Shown in pieces: positions 17,684 to 26,962 of a stretch of DNA of 46,613 nucleotides (positions within the stretch are counted from its first letter, which is position 1; the number at the start of each line of letters is the position of its first letter). Location: the NCBI GenBank assembly GCA_011773465.1, contig WVXO01000045.1, positions 1 to 46,613 of the forward strand, written 5' to 3'. Source of the stretch: Candidatus Aminicenantota bacterium. GTDB taxonomy: Bacteria; Acidobacteriota; Aminicenantia; Aminicenantales; Aminicenantaceae. A program made the position numbers and the translations under genes. Under the pieces are notes generated by a model. It was not told the DNA's origin. It saw only the letters and a program-made list of their open reading frames with translations, and made no database searches.

Positions 17684-18466
17684 CTAGATAACCTTGGCTT
17701 CGTTGTGCAAGTATTCCACCATTTTCTTTGCCGCTTCCTCAGGTTCTTCCTCTATGACTTTTCCTGCCTTCCGTGGAGGCGGGCTTTCCATCTTGGCCAA
17801 CTCCAAAAGGGGAACAACATCTTCTTCCTTCAGACCCAGATCCTCAAAAGCGAGGATTGGAATTTCCTTCTTTTTGGCCATCATTATTCCTTTTAAGGTT
17901 TCATAGCGAGGCTCATTCAATCCTTTCTGAGCACTGATAACTGCGGGTAAAGAAAAAGAGACTTTCTCCAGGGCTCCCTCAATCTCTCGATGGGCAGTGC
18001 CCTTCGTCCCTTCTATCTCCAGCTTTGTCACCACGTTAACTTGAGGCAAGCCCAGTAATTCTGCGACCATAGAAGGCACCTGGGCATTATCAGCGCCAAC
18101 GGATTGTTTTCCAAACAAGAGAAGACTATAGTCGAGAAATTTTTTCTCTAAAGCCCGGGCGATAATTTTTGCCATTCTCAACCCATCGTAAGTTTCAGGT
18201 GTGTTATCCTTCAAAAGAAAAGCTTCATCAGCTCCCATAGCCAGACATTTTTTCAAAATAACCAGCGACTCATCAGCTCCAACCGAAAGGACAGTGACCT
18301 TCCCGCCTCCTGTCTCTCGTAAACGAAGTGCTTCCTCAACTGCATACTCATCATAGGGATTGAGAACAAAGCTTAGTCCCTCTTCAACAATTGTCCCCAT
18401 CTCATGGTTTATCCTTATCTTTGATTCAGTATCAGGAACCCTTTTGACAAAAACAAAGATGTTCAC
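17684..18466 (-). CDS. etfB: Electron transfer flavoprotein, beta subunit
   Basis: Second subunit of EtfAB; binds AMP in canonical forms or a second FAD in bifurcating ones. The 260 residues show KRVPDTESKIRIN near the start, LNPYDEYAVEEALRL, and the family signature region near 120-150 containing GKQSVGADNAQVPSMVAELLG, then PAVISAQKGLNEPRY. The start is GTG 18466, with AGGAGGAA just upstream. Whether the pair is bifurcating cannot be decided by eye. A perfect 8-bp hairpin (CTTCGTCC / GGACGAAG) lies at 18494-18514 in its leader. Confidence 0.94.
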   Translation of the reverse strand: MNIFVFVKRVPDTESKIRINHEMGTIVEEGLSFVLNPYDEYAVEEALRLRETGGGKVTVLSVGADESLVILKKCLAMGADEAFLLKDNTPETYDGLRMAKIIARALEKKFLDYSLLLFGKQSVGADNAQVPSMVAELLGLPQVNVVTKLEIEGTKGTAHREIEGALEKVSFSLPAVISAQKGLNEPRYETLKGIMMAKKKEIPILAFEDLGLKEEDVVPLLELAKMESPPPRKAGKVIEEEPEEAAKKMVEYLHNEAKVI

Positions 18467-18493
18467 TTATTCCTCCTCTTAGCATTTGCTTCC

Positions 18494-18514
18494 CTTCGTC
18501 CAGCAAGGACGAAG
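18494..18514 (-). other. Perfect hairpin in the spacer upstream of etfB
   Basis: CTTCGTCC and GGACGAAG form an 8-bp stem around a 5-base loop. It has no T run, so it is not an obvious terminator. The 222-base gap between fabF and etfB also has a second imperfect stem (GAGAGA / TCTCTC near 18615-18647) that could end fabF transcription. Confidence 0.45.
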
Positions 18515-18688
18515 CAAGACAAGGTAGACGATCGAGAAAGGTAATTTTTCCTTTCCTGAACCATTCTTATGGTTTGCTAGCAAAGCTAAACCGACGGCTT
18601 TGCATAGGAAAAGAGAGACTTTGCAGCTGCTTTTACTCTCTCGCCTCTTCTATCTTTTTTAACAATAAATCTCTATTTTTATTTTGAG

Positions 18689-19963
18689 TTAATCTTCGAA
18701 TCTCTTCAAAAGAAGAGTGCCGTTGGTCCCCCCGAATCCAAAAGAATTACTCAGAGCACAACGAATTTCAGCTGGCCGGGCCTTGTTGGGAACATAATCC
18801 AAGTCGCATTCTGGATCAGGATACTCATAGTTGATTGTAGGAGGCATAACCTGATTTTTCAGGCAGAAAGCAGTATAACCAGCCTCAACTCCGCCCGCCG
18901 CACCTAACAGATGCCCTATCATCGACTTTGTCGAATTTACGCCAATTTTGTAGGCATGTTCTCCGAAAACTTTTTTGATAGCTGCCGTTTCGATCTTGTC
19001 ATTATAAGGTGTGGAAGTGCCATGGGCGTTTATATAGTTTACCTCTTCAGGATCAACGCCAGCATCATCAAGGGCCCTCTTCATCACAAGTACAGCTCCC
19101 TCTCCGTCCAGCGAGGGGGCTGTTACATGATAGGCATCTCCGCTCATCCCATAGCCGATGATTTCCGCATAAATATCAGCCCCTCGTTTGAGGGCTGCTC
19201 CCAATTCCTCGATAATAAGTATTCCTGCTCCTTCTCCGATGACAAATCCATCCCTCTCCGCATCAAACGGACGCGATGCCTTCTCAGGCTCGTTGTTTCT
19301 TAAAGAAAGGGCACGCATAGCACAAAATCCGGCAATTCCGAGTGGCGTAATCGGGGCTTCTGAGCCTCCAGCGATCATGATATCAGCGTCTCCTCGGGCA
19401 ACAAGGCGGAAGGAATCACCAATAGCATGCGTGCTTGTGCTACAGGCCGTTGCCGTGGCTGAATTCGGACCTCTGGCTCTGTATTTTATGGAAATCTGAC
19501 CTGAAGCTTCGTTAATGATGGTTGCGACCAGGAAAAAGGGCGAGACGCGATCTGGCCCTTTCTCGAGCAGTGTTTGGTGTGTTTTTTCGATGAAACCAAT
19601 CCCTCCGATTCCAGATCCCACATAAACCCCACATCTGTCTCCTTCCAAAGCAGCAGGATTGAGACCGGAATCTTGAACCGCCAACTGAGCGGCAGCCATT
19701 GCATACTGGATAAACTGGTCCATCTTCCGCAGTTCTTTTTTTTCGATAAAACAAAGAGGGTCGAAGTCCTTGATTTGGCCTGCGATCTTGCTTGAGTACT
19801 TAGATATGTCAAAGCGGGATATAAGGCTGATCCCACTTCTGCCCTTTGAGAGGCCTTCCCAGTTTTTTTCCGCACCAATTCCTAAAGGAGAAACCAAACC
19901 AATCCCGGTAATTACAACTCGCCTTTCTCCAGGCCTGTTGCGGGAAGAAGAGGAATTTCCCAT
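18689..19963 (-). CDS. fabF: 3-oxoacyl-ACP synthase II
   Basis: Elongating condensing enzyme of type II fatty-acid synthesis. The 424-residue thiolase-fold protein has [15 protein letters not shown] near the start, the nucleophilic cysteine in [12 protein letters not shown], the first histidine in [11 protein letters not shown], the second in GHLLGAAGG, and the closing [11 protein letters not shown]. The Cys-His-His triad is intact. Its first 13 residues ([13 protein letters not shown]) are an unusual serine-rich extension. It starts 18 bases after acpP and is the last gene of the cluster. Confidence 0.96.
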   Translation of the reverse strand: MGNSSSSRNRPGERRVVITGIGLVSPLGIGAEKNWEGLSKGRSGISLISRFDISKYSSKIAGQIKDFDPLCFIEKKELRKMDQFIQYAMAAAQLAVQDSGLNPAALEGDRCGVYVGSGIGGIGFIEKTHQTLLEKGPDRVSPFFLVATIINEASGQISIKYRARGPNSATATACSTSTHAIGDSFRLVARGDADIMIAGGSEAPITPLGIAGFCAMRALSLRNNEPEKASRPFDAERDGFVIGEGAGILIIEELGAALKRGADIYAEIIGYGMSGDAYHVTAPSLDGEGAVLVMKRALDDAGVDPEEVNYINAHGTSTPYNDKIETAAIKKVFGEHAYKIGVNSTKSMIGHLLGAAGGVEAGYTAFCLKNQVMPPTINYEYPDPECDLDYVPNKARPAEIRCALSNSFGFGGTNGTLLLKRFED

Positions 19964-19981
19964 CAGAAACTTTGAGGTTTC

Positions 19982-20227
19982 TTACTTAGATAGATAAGCC
20001 AATATATAATCCATAGCCTTGCCAACGGTAGTAAGCTTCTCTGCCTCTTCATCAGGAATATCCATACCAAACTCATCCTCCAGGGCCATGACTAGTTCTA
20101 CTGTATCCAGGGAATCAGCACCTAAGTCGTCAATAAAAGACGCTTCTTCAGTAACTTGATCTTCACTGATACTGAGTTTGTCTGAGACAATAGCTTTTAT
20201 TTTCTTCAATAATTCATCTCTTTCCAT
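19982..20227 (-). CDS. acpP: Acyl carrier protein
   Basis: Small acidic carrier of growing acyl chains. The 81 residues contain the phosphopantetheine attachment site in [12 protein letters not shown], serine 39, and the following acidic helix [17 protein letters not shown]. Length and charge are normal. It sits between fabG and fabF, the usual order. Confidence 0.97.
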   Translation of the reverse strand: MERDELLKKIKAIVSDKLSISEDQVTEEASFIDDLGADSLDTVELVMALEDEFGMDIPDEEAEKLTTVGKAMDYILAYLSK

Positions 20228-20279
20228 TCTTTTCCTCCTCTTTAATTAGATTTACTACTAACAAATTATTCTCTTATGC

Positions 20280-21020
20280 CTACATAAACATACCGCCGTT
20301 TACGTTTATGACCTGGCCTGTGATATAAGCAGCCTCATCAGAAAGCAGAAATTTTACTGCATGAGTTATCTCCTCCGGCGTTCCAAACCTTTTCACAGGA
20401 ATCCAATCTCGAAATTGTTGCTTAACAGACTCAGGAAGACTCTCGGTCATCGGCGTAGCAATATAGCCGGGAGCTACAGCATTCACGGTTATGCCCCGTG
20501 AAGCAACTTCTCTGGCTAAGGATTTAGTAAATCCGATAACGCCTGCCTTTGAAGCGGAATAGTTGCACTGGCCCACATTTCCTATCAAGCCCACGATCGA
20601 TGAGATGTTAACAATTCGGCCATATCGATTGTTAATCATATTCCTTATCACGGCCTTGGAAAAATTGAAAACTCCTTTTAAGTTCACCTGCAAAACTGAA
20701 TCCCATTCTTCCTCTTTCATCCGCATCAGCAGATTATCTCTTGTTATGCCTGCATTGTTAACCAAGTAATCTATTTTTTGACTGCTATTTACCACCGCCT
20801 CTACAACCTTCATAACCTCGTCCATCCGAGAAACATCTGCGGTAAAGACAGCAGCCTTGCCTTTATTTTCACTGATTTCATCGGCCACATCTTCAAGTTT
20901 CTCTTTTTGAATATCAACCAGAATGACCTCAGCTCCTTCCCTGGCAAGCTCAAGCGCAATGGCCTTCCCAATTCCTTGAGAAGCTCCAGTTACAATTGAG
21001 GTCCTTCCCTGAAAATCCAT
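20280..21020 (-). CDS. fabG: 3-oxoacyl-ACP reductase
   Basis: NADPH-dependent reductase of the fatty-acid cycle, short-chain dehydrogenase fold. It shows TGASQGIGKA for cofactor binding, NNAG, the catalytic serine in NISSIVGLIGNVGQ, the YSASKAG tyrosine/lysine pair, and the VNAVAPGYIATPM segment. I choose the ATG at 21020, which is preceded by GAGGG in the last codons of plsX and separated from its stop by a single base. A frame start at 21041 would add seven residues inside plsX. The product is 246 residues, the standard FabG length. Confidence 0.95.
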   Translation of the reverse strand: MDFQGRTSIVTGASQGIGKAIALELAREGAEVILVDIQKEKLEDVADEISENKGKAAVFTADVSRMDEVMKVVEAVVNSSQKIDYLVNNAGITRDNLLMRMKEEEWDSVLQVNLKGVFNFSKAVIRNMINNRYGRIVNISSIVGLIGNVGQCNYSASKAGVIGFTKSLAREVASRGITVNAVAPGYIATPMTESLPESVKQQFRDWIPVKRFGTPEEITHAVKFLLSDEAAYITGQVINVNGGMFM

Positions 21021-21021
21021 C

Positions 21022-22035
21022 TTAACCCTCGGCTTTTCCAATAGCGTAGGAAATATTGGCTATCCCATTTTGAATTTTCTCTTGAACCTTGTTCTGGACA
21101 AAATCCCTGGCTAATCCCACAGCATTCTTCACGGCATTGGCATTTGAGCGCCCATGGCCGATTATACAGACTCCGTTTATTCCTAAAAGTTGGGCTCCAC
21201 CATATTCTGCATAATCTATCCTTTTATAAATCTTCCTTAAGTTTCTCTTCATTAAAAAAAGTCCGATTTTCGAAAAGAAATTTTTCATGAGCTCAGTGCG
21301 AGCCATGTAAAAAAAGGTTTCCACAACTCCTTCGCTTACCTTTAAGGCCACGTTTCCTGTAAAGCCGTCGCTAACAATGATATCGGCTTTTCCAGAATAA
21401 ATATCTTTACCCTCTACATTTCCGATAAAATTTAAAGGGGAGGCTTGAAATCTTTCAAATGCTTCCTTGGTTAATTCATTCCCCTTTGAGTCTTCTTCAC
21501 CTATACTCATCAATCCTATTCTGGGGTTCTTTAGACCTAGGACACTCTCCATAAAAATATGGCCCATCACACCGAACTGCTCCAAATGATGCGGACGGCA
21601 ATTGACGTTTGCACCTACGTCTATGAGGAGGGTAAGACCTCTTAGATTAGGAACAAGGAGGGATAAGGCCGGCTTCTCAACTCCCTTTAAAGCCCCCAAT
21701 ATTTTTTTGGATAAGTAGACAACGGCAGCCGTATTTCCGGTGCTGACAAAGGCCTCTGCTTCCCCTTTCTTGACCAGCTCAGCCCCTATACGGATAGAAG
21801 ACCTCTTCTTTCTTCTGAAAGAAAGGAGCCCCTCCCCCATGCCAATGGACTCTGCGGCATTGATAATTGTTACTTTTGACTTTGAATGGTCGAGCTTATC
21901 ATACTCTTTTTTTATAAGGTCCTCAAGCCCTACGAGAAGGGCTTCAATCTTATACTCTCGGGATGCTTTCAGGGCCCCTTCCACCGTGACTTTGGGACCA
22001 AAGTCTCCGCCCATGGCATCAACAGCAACCTTCAT
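21022..22035 (-). CDS. plsX: Phosphate acyltransferase
   Basis: Converts acyl-ACP to acyl-phosphate, the acyl donor for PlsY in phospholipid synthesis. The 337 residues start with the signature VAVDAMGGDFGP and contain AFVSTGNTAA, LLIDVGANVNCRP, GLMSIGEEDSKGN, IVSDGFTGN and NGVCIIGHGRSNANA. All match PlsX. It follows rpmF by 13 bases in the standard yceD-rpmF-plsX order. Confidence 0.96.
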   Translation of the reverse strand: MKVAVDAMGGDFGPKVTVEGALKASREYKIEALLVGLEDLIKKEYDKLDHSKSKVTIINAAESIGMGEGLLSFRRKKRSSIRIGAELVKKGEAEAFVSTGNTAAVVYLSKKILGALKGVEKPALSLLVPNLRGLTLLIDVGANVNCRPHHLEQFGVMGHIFMESVLGLKNPRIGLMSIGEEDSKGNELTKEAFERFQASPLNFIGNVEGKDIYSGKADIIVSDGFTGNVALKVSEGVVETFFYMARTELMKNFFSKIGLFLMKRNLRKIYKRIDYAEYGGAQLLGINGVCIIGHGRSNANAVKNAVGLARDFVQNKVQEKIQNGIANISYAIGKAEG

Positions 22036-22048
22036 CCGTCACCCTTCA

Positions 22049-22231
22049 TTAATCTTCAGAGCCATCGATAACCTGCCTCTCACGGTAAAAGCCACACTCA
22101 GGGCATGCTCGGTGGGGAAGTTTAGGATTTCCGCAGTTGGAACAAAGAGCCAAAGAAGGAACGGAAAGAGCGTCGTGTGCTCGTCTCTTCTTTTTTCTTG
22201 AATGGGAATGCTTTCTTTTCGGATTAGCCAT
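22049..22231 (-). CDS. rpmF: 50S ribosomal protein L32
   Basis: A 60-residue basic ribosomal protein starting MANPKRKHSHSRKKKRRAH. It has a four-cysteine zinc ribbon (CSNC and CPEC), so it is the zinc-binding (C+) form of L32. Its start follows the yceD stop codon directly, with no spacer. Confidence 0.97.
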   Translation of the reverse strand: MANPKRKHSHSRKKKRRAHDALSVPSLALCSNCGNPKLPHRACPECGFYRERQVIDGSED

Positions 22232-22750
22232 TTAATTCTTATTTTTTATGAATATTTTTAATTTCTTGAGACGAGGATCAGAGTCCTTCGTAACACAGAC
22301 ACATTTGCTCTCTCTTATGACTTTCCCGCAAACGGGGCAGATTCCCTGGCAATCATCAGAACATAAAGGCTTGGCAGGAAAAACTAAATTCAACTGTTCC
22401 AAAATCACTTCTTCGATATCTATCTTGCCGTTATAATAAAACAATTTATTTATATCATCACTCTCCAATTGATCCTGCATCACATCGAGTTCTTCAGGAA
22501 GATAGACAAGATCAAGCCTTGAATCAAATGAAGATTTAAACGGAACGAGGCAACGGCTGCATATTAAGCTGAGGGAGGTGACGATTTTCCCTTTTATTAG
22601 AATTTCCTCTCCTACTTTTTTCACAGTTAGCTCAGCGTGGACAGGCTTAAGCAAAACAGCGCTTTCCTCAACAAGGGCCGCACTGAGGAATTCAAAATCC
22701 TTAGAGATTTTTTGCCCTTCCTTGGGCAGTTTTTCAACGTCTATAATCAT
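22232..22750 (-). CDS. yceD: DUF177 (YceD-family) protein
   Basis: A 172-residue protein of the YceD/DUF177 family, regularly encoded before rpmF and linked to 23S rRNA accumulation. The conserved pair CSRCL and the C-terminal cluster CSDDCQGICPVCG are present. The latter would bind zinc. The ATG at 22750 is chosen because GGAAGAG lies just upstream and the promoter predicts a start of transcription near 22768; a TTG four codons earlier is less likely. It is the first gene of the lipid cluster. Confidence 0.92.
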   Translation of the reverse strand: MIIDVEKLPKEGQKISKDFEFLSAALVEESAVLLKPVHAELTVKKVGEEILIKGKIVTSLSLICSRCLVPFKSSFDSRLDLVYLPEELDVMQDQLESDDINKLFYYNGKIDIEEVILEQLNLVFPAKPLCSDDCQGICPVCGKVIRESKCVCVTKDSDPRLKKLKIFIKNKN

Positions 22751-22774
22751 CTTCTCTTCCAAATAAGTTTACCT

Positions 22775-22802
22775 ATTATAACATCTTACCTTCCTTTGTC
22801 AA
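22775..22802 (-). promoter_or_regulatory. Consensus sigma70 promoter of the yceD-fabF cluster
   Basis: On the minus strand a perfect TTGACA (22802-22797) and a perfect TATAAT (22780-22775) are separated by 16 bases. The leader to yceD would be about 18 bases. This is the best promoter in the window and should drive yceD-rpmF-plsX-fabG-acpP-fabF. Confidence 0.8.
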
Positions 22803-22827
22803 CTGAGGTCAATCAGAGACTCCCAGC

Positions 22828-22855
22828 TTGATATCTCTATATTTAAGAGTATAAT
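22828..22855 (+). promoter_or_regulatory. Sigma70-type promoter for polA
   Basis: TTGATA (22828-22833) and TATAAT (22850-22855) are 16 bases apart, divergent from the yceD promoter. The polA leader would be about 115 bases. A second TATAAT at 22947-22952 lacks a good -35. Confidence 0.6.
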
Positions 22856-22976
22856 AATACATGATAAAGCAATTTCATCAACAGGAAAAATCTTTTAGTT
22901 TAAGATATAAAAAGGAAAAGTAGATAATAAGGTTTTTTCGCTAGAATATAATTATTTTTTTTGAACTCTGACCCTA

Positions 22977-25652
22977 ATGGCTCAAAAAAAACTATATTTA
23001 ATCGACGGTAATTCTCTCCTTTATCGCTCATATTACGCCATCCAGCGCCTGTCTACTTCCAAAGGCTTCCCCACTAATGCTGTCTTTGGATTTATCAGTA
23101 TGCTCAAAAAGCTGATGGAGAAGGAGAGGCCTCACTACCTTGGAATAGTCTTTGATGCTAAAGGCCCTACAGTTCGCCATAAAGCCTTTAAAGACTACAA
23201 GGCTCACCGTAAACCCATGCCAGAGGATTTAGTGGTCCAGATTCCAGTCATTAAAAAAATTTTAGGAGCATTCAACATCCCTTTTTTCGAGCAGGAAAAT
23301 TATGAAGCAGATGATGTATTGGGCAGCCTGGCTCACCAGGCCTCCTCCCGGAATATTCAATCTATCATCGTCACTACTGACAAAGATATCTTCCAGCTCG
23401 TTGATAAGTCAACAATTGTCTACAATCCTGTAAAAGAAATCGCGCTGGATGAAAAAAAGGTGAAAGAACACTTTGGTGTTTCACCCTCCCAGGTCGCTGA
23501 TGTTCTCGCTCTATGGGGAGATCCTTCAGACAATATTCCGGGAGTTCCCGGAATAGGAGAAAAAACGTCAAAGGATCTTATAAATCAATTTGGCTCTCTA
23601 GAGAAGCTCCTTAAAAATCTGGATCTTATAGAGAAAACTCGAATCCAGGAGAAAATCAAACAGAACTTAAATCAACTGAAATTGAGCCAGCAACTCGTGA
23701 CGATTGAAAAAGGGTTGCATGTGAAATTCAACCTGGAAGATTTTTCTGTATCAGAGCCAAACTATAAAGAATTGATCCCGATCTTCCAGGAATTAGAATT
23801 TTCTTCCCTCTTAGCTGAATACATGAAAAAGCCCAAGAGCACCAAAAAACACTACAAGATTATTTTTAAAGAAAAAGAGCTAAGAGAGCTGATCACAAAG
23901 ATAGATCAAGCAAAATTTGTATCCCTTGACACAGAAACAGACAGTGCCTTTCCCACCCAGGCCAGCCTGGTCGGCCTGTCCTTCTCTACAAAACCAAACC
24001 GTGCTTCCTACCTACCTCTCCGTCATGACTATCCAAATGCTCCATCGCAAATCCCCAAAGAGAAGGCACTAAGCCTTCTCGAAAAAGTTCTCTCGGATCC
24101 AAAAATTAAAAAAATCGGCCAGAACATCAAATATGATTATATTGTTCTTAAAAGAGAAGGAATTCTAGTCAAAGGCATGGATTTAGACTCGATGGTCCTC
24201 TCCTATCTTCTTGAGCCAAATTGGGGCAAACACAACTTGAACAAGCTGGCTCTAACTTATCTCCAGGTCAAAGCCATCCCTTACAACGAGATTGTCGGCA
24301 AAGGGAAAAATGAGGTCACAATCAATGCCGTGGATATAGACCGGGTTGCTCCCTATGCCTGCCAGGACGCAGATTTAGCCCTCCAGCTCAGCTCTTTGCT
24401 ATGGCCTAAAGTCCAAGAGGAAAAATTAGATCCTCTGTACATTAAATTAGAACTTCCCCTTATCGAGGTACTTGCTGATATGGAAATGTGGGGCGTGAAA
24501 ATTGATACCCAAGCCTTAAAAAAATTATCCTCTGAACTCGAACACGAACTTGGCCATCTCAAAGAGAAAATCTACAAGATAAGCGAAGAAGAGTTCAACA
24601 TAAACTCTCCCCAACAGCTTGGCCGCATTCTCTTCGATAAATTGAACCTGCCCGCATCAAGAAAAACTAAAATAACCAAGAGCTATTCGACGAGCGTTAG
24701 CATCCTTCAGGAATTAGCAAGGGACTATCCGATTGCAAAACATACCTTAGAATACAGGCAACTCGCCAAGCTGAAGTCAGGCTATGCTGACTCACTTCCT
24801 CTCCTTCTCAACCCGGAAACAGGGAGAATTCACACCTCATACAACCAAACAGTGACTGCGACGGGCCGACTATCCAGCAGTGACCCGAATCTGCAAAATA
24901 TCCCTGTAAGAGGAGACTTAGGACGCAGATTTCGGGAAGCTTTTATCCCTGCTCAAGGGCACCTCTTCCTCTCAGCCGATTACTCCCAAATAGAACTAAG
25001 GGTTCTGGCACATCTTTCAAAAGATCCAGCATTGATAGATACCTTCCGTCATGACCGGGATATTCATGAAGAAACAGCGGAGCGAGTGTTCGGCAACTCT
25101 TCTATTCTCTCTAAAGAAGAAAAACGACGAAGAGCAAAAATAATAAATTTCAGTATGGTTTATGGCGCTTCAGCTTTCTCCTTGGCAAAAGAGCTCGAAA
25201 CCTCAACCTCTGAAGCTCAGGATTTTATCGATCTCTACTACGAGAAATACGCAAAAGTGCACCAGTTTCTGGAAAAGAGGGTAAAGGATGCTCAGAAAGA
25301 AGGTTTCTCTGAAACTCTGTTTGGGAGGAAGCGACAGGTCCCAGAGCTCCAGCAAAAAGATAAAATGACCCAGCAGGCAGGCCGCCGCATCGCTCTCAAC
25401 ACTCCCATCCAGGGCTCTGCCGCTGATTTAATGAAAAAAGCCATGATCGACATCTGGCGCGAAATAAAAAAGAGAGACCTGCAGAGTAAGATGATTCTTC
25501 AAGTACACGATGAGCTGGTTTTTGAAGTTCCAGATAAAGAAAAAGATGAAATGGAGATCTTAGTCAAGAAAAGCATGGAAAATGTTTTTCCCTTAAACGT
25601 GCCCTTGAAGGTTCATCTCAGTTGGGGAGTGAACTGGGCCGAAGCAAAGTAA
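22977..25652 (+). CDS. polA: DNA polymerase I
   Basis: Repairs DNA and replaces Okazaki primers. The 891 residues contain all three domains: the 5' nuclease (1-290; YLIDGNSLLYRS, EADDVLG, TTDKDIFQL, GDPSDNIPGVPGIGEKT), a 3'-5' exonuclease with the metal pair Asp318 and Glu320 in SLDTETD (so proofreading looks active, unlike Taq-type enzymes), and the polymerase with Asp668 in DYSQIELR, the O helix RRRAKIINFSMVYG and HDE at 844-846. The ATG at 22977 has no clear Shine-Dalgarno; the motif TCTGACCCT lies directly before it. Confidence 0.97.
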   Translation: MAQKKLYLIDGNSLLYRSYYAIQRLSTSKGFPTNAVFGFISMLKKLMEKERPHYLGIVFDAKGPTVRHKAFKDYKAHRKPMPEDLVVQIPVIKKILGAFNIPFFEQENYEADDVLGSLAHQASSRNIQSIIVTTDKDIFQLVDKSTIVYNPVKEIALDEKKVKEHFGVSPSQVADVLALWGDPSDNIPGVPGIGEKTSKDLINQFGSLEKLLKNLDLIEKTRIQEKIKQNLNQLKLSQQLVTIEKGLHVKFNLEDFSVSEPNYKELIPIFQELEFSSLLAEYMKKPKSTKKHYKIIFKEKELRELITKIDQAKFVSLDTETDSAFPTQASLVGLSFSTKPNRASYLPLRHDYPNAPSQIPKEKALSLLEKVLSDPKIKKIGQNIKYDYIVLKREGILVKGMDLDSMVLSYLLEPNWGKHNLNKLALTYLQVKAIPYNEIVGKGKNEVTINAVDIDRVAPYACQDADLALQLSSLLWPKVQEEKLDPLYIKLELPLIEVLADMEMWGVKIDTQALKKLSSELEHELGHLKEKIYKISEEEFNINSPQQLGRILFDKLNLPASRKTKITKSYSTSVSILQELARDYPIAKHTLEYRQLAKLKSGYADSLPLLLNPETGRIHTSYNQTVTATGRLSSSDPNLQNIPVRGDLGRRFREAFIPAQGHLFLSADYSQIELRVLAHLSKDPALIDTFRHDRDIHEETAERVFGNSSILSKEEKRRRAKIINFSMVYGASAFSLAKELETSTSEAQDFIDLYYEKYAKVHQFLEKRVKDAQKEGFSETLFGRKRQVPELQQKDKMTQQAGRRIALNTPIQGSAADLMKKAMIDIWREIKKRDLQSKMILQVHDELVFEVPDKEKDEMEILVKKSMENVFPLNVPLKVHLSWGVNWAEAK

Positions 25653-25957
25653 AATGCCATTTGATCTCAAGGCAACGTCCGTCACTTATTTAGGACAAAT
25701 TTTATCCATCCCCGCTTTAATCTAAGGCGTATATTATTGGCACATTTCTTGTTGATTTAAAGAGAAAGAAGTTGAATAAAAGATTAAATTAATGGTGGCA
25801 AGATATAGATAACCCTCTCTTCGAAATGCCTAGATGTGAACCAGAAAGGAGCCTAAAAATAAACAGGATAATTCTTTGGAGTATTAAGTTTGATCCTCCT
25901 TTCTCAGCAAAAAAAGGAAATTCCTATGCTTAAATCGAATGTTTTTTATAATCAGAA
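25653..25957. other. Noncoding spacer between polA and the esterase remnant
   Basis: This AT-rich stretch has no credible gene. The only structure I see is an inverted AGAAAGGAG / CTCCTTTCT pair near 25842 and 25892 with a long loop. No promoter or tRNA was recognised. Confidence 0.5.
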
Positions 25958-26915
25958 ATGTTGAAAAAAACCAAGCTTATTATCCCTATAATCCTCATTT
26001 TATTCCAAGTGCTCATTTCCATTTCTTGCCAAACGAGGGAGAATGACAAGCCACCTTACCTTGTTCAGCTGACTGAAGAGGAACAACTCCTCATCCAGGA
26101 ACTGAATCAATGGCTATACCGCCTTTACGAATCGCCTCTTAATCTGACTGATAATCACCTGATTTTCTTTGATCAGTTGAAGGATGCAAGATTAGTGGCT
26201 CTGGGAGAGGCCACTCATGGGACAAAGGAATTTTTTCAAATGAAGCATTGGAAAATCAGTTTGATGAAAATAAAGATCTGTTGACAGCCAATTCATCCTC
26301 AAGGGAATATGAGATCAATAAGCAACTTTTAAACACCTTCAAGCAAGCGTTTATCGTGAGGTATCATTCGGCTAAAAGCATTTCCGATACTAATTGGCGG
26401 GATCAATTTATGGCTGAAAATGCTCTATGGATCGCTGATTTCTTGGGCCAAAACGCCAAAATCACACTGTGGGCCCATAATGGCCACATCGCCAAGGATC
26501 CATTATATGGAGGAAGTGGATCAATGGGACATCACCTGAATCAAGAATTAAGTAATCTGTACCAGGTAGTGGGTTTCAGTTTTTCGTTAGGCAGCTTTAC
26601 AGCAGTAGGTCAAGATCAATACGGGAATTACACCGGCACAATGACCCATGAAATCACCACAGAACCCAGAAGAAATCGATTAATTTTATTTATTATCATG
26701 CTTCGTACCCAAACTTCGCCTTTAACCTGGATGCTATTCCCGCTGATTCCCAGTGGGATAACTGGCTAAAGACACCGAGACCTCTCTTGATTATTGGAGC
26801 CGTTTTTAATGGTAATCCATCAAATTATTATAGGTCGACCTATATTCGGGCCCACTACAATTGGATAATCTATTTCGATCAGACTACTGCTTCAGAATTG
26901 ATTCCACTAAATTAG
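25958..26915 (+). pseudogene. Erythromycin-esterase-like lipoprotein, decayed
   Basis: Three fragments of one gene lie in three successive frames. The first (25958-26284) has a lipoprotein signal (LISISC) and the family motif LGEATHGTKEFFQMKH. The second (about 26250-26680) continues with RDQFMAENALWIADFLG and LWAHNGHIAKD. The third (about 26680-26915) ends with YPNFAFNLDAIP, LLIIGAVF and YFDQTTASE before TAG. Erythromycin-esterase-like proteins have well over 150 residues between MKH and RDQFMAEN that are missing here. So there is an internal deletion near 26250 and a frameshift near 26665-26690. The catalytic region is lost. The parent enzyme was probably a lipid-anchored hydrolase of unknown substrate. 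Confidence 0.85.
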
Positions 26916-26962
26916 TAAGATCAAATCCTTTTGCTTTTTCCCTCTTACAATGAATGGAAGCT

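Noticed and set aside
25653-25957. tRNA or small RNA gene after polA
   Set aside because: No cloverleaf, CCA end or terminator could be found; only a weak long-loop inverted repeat is present.
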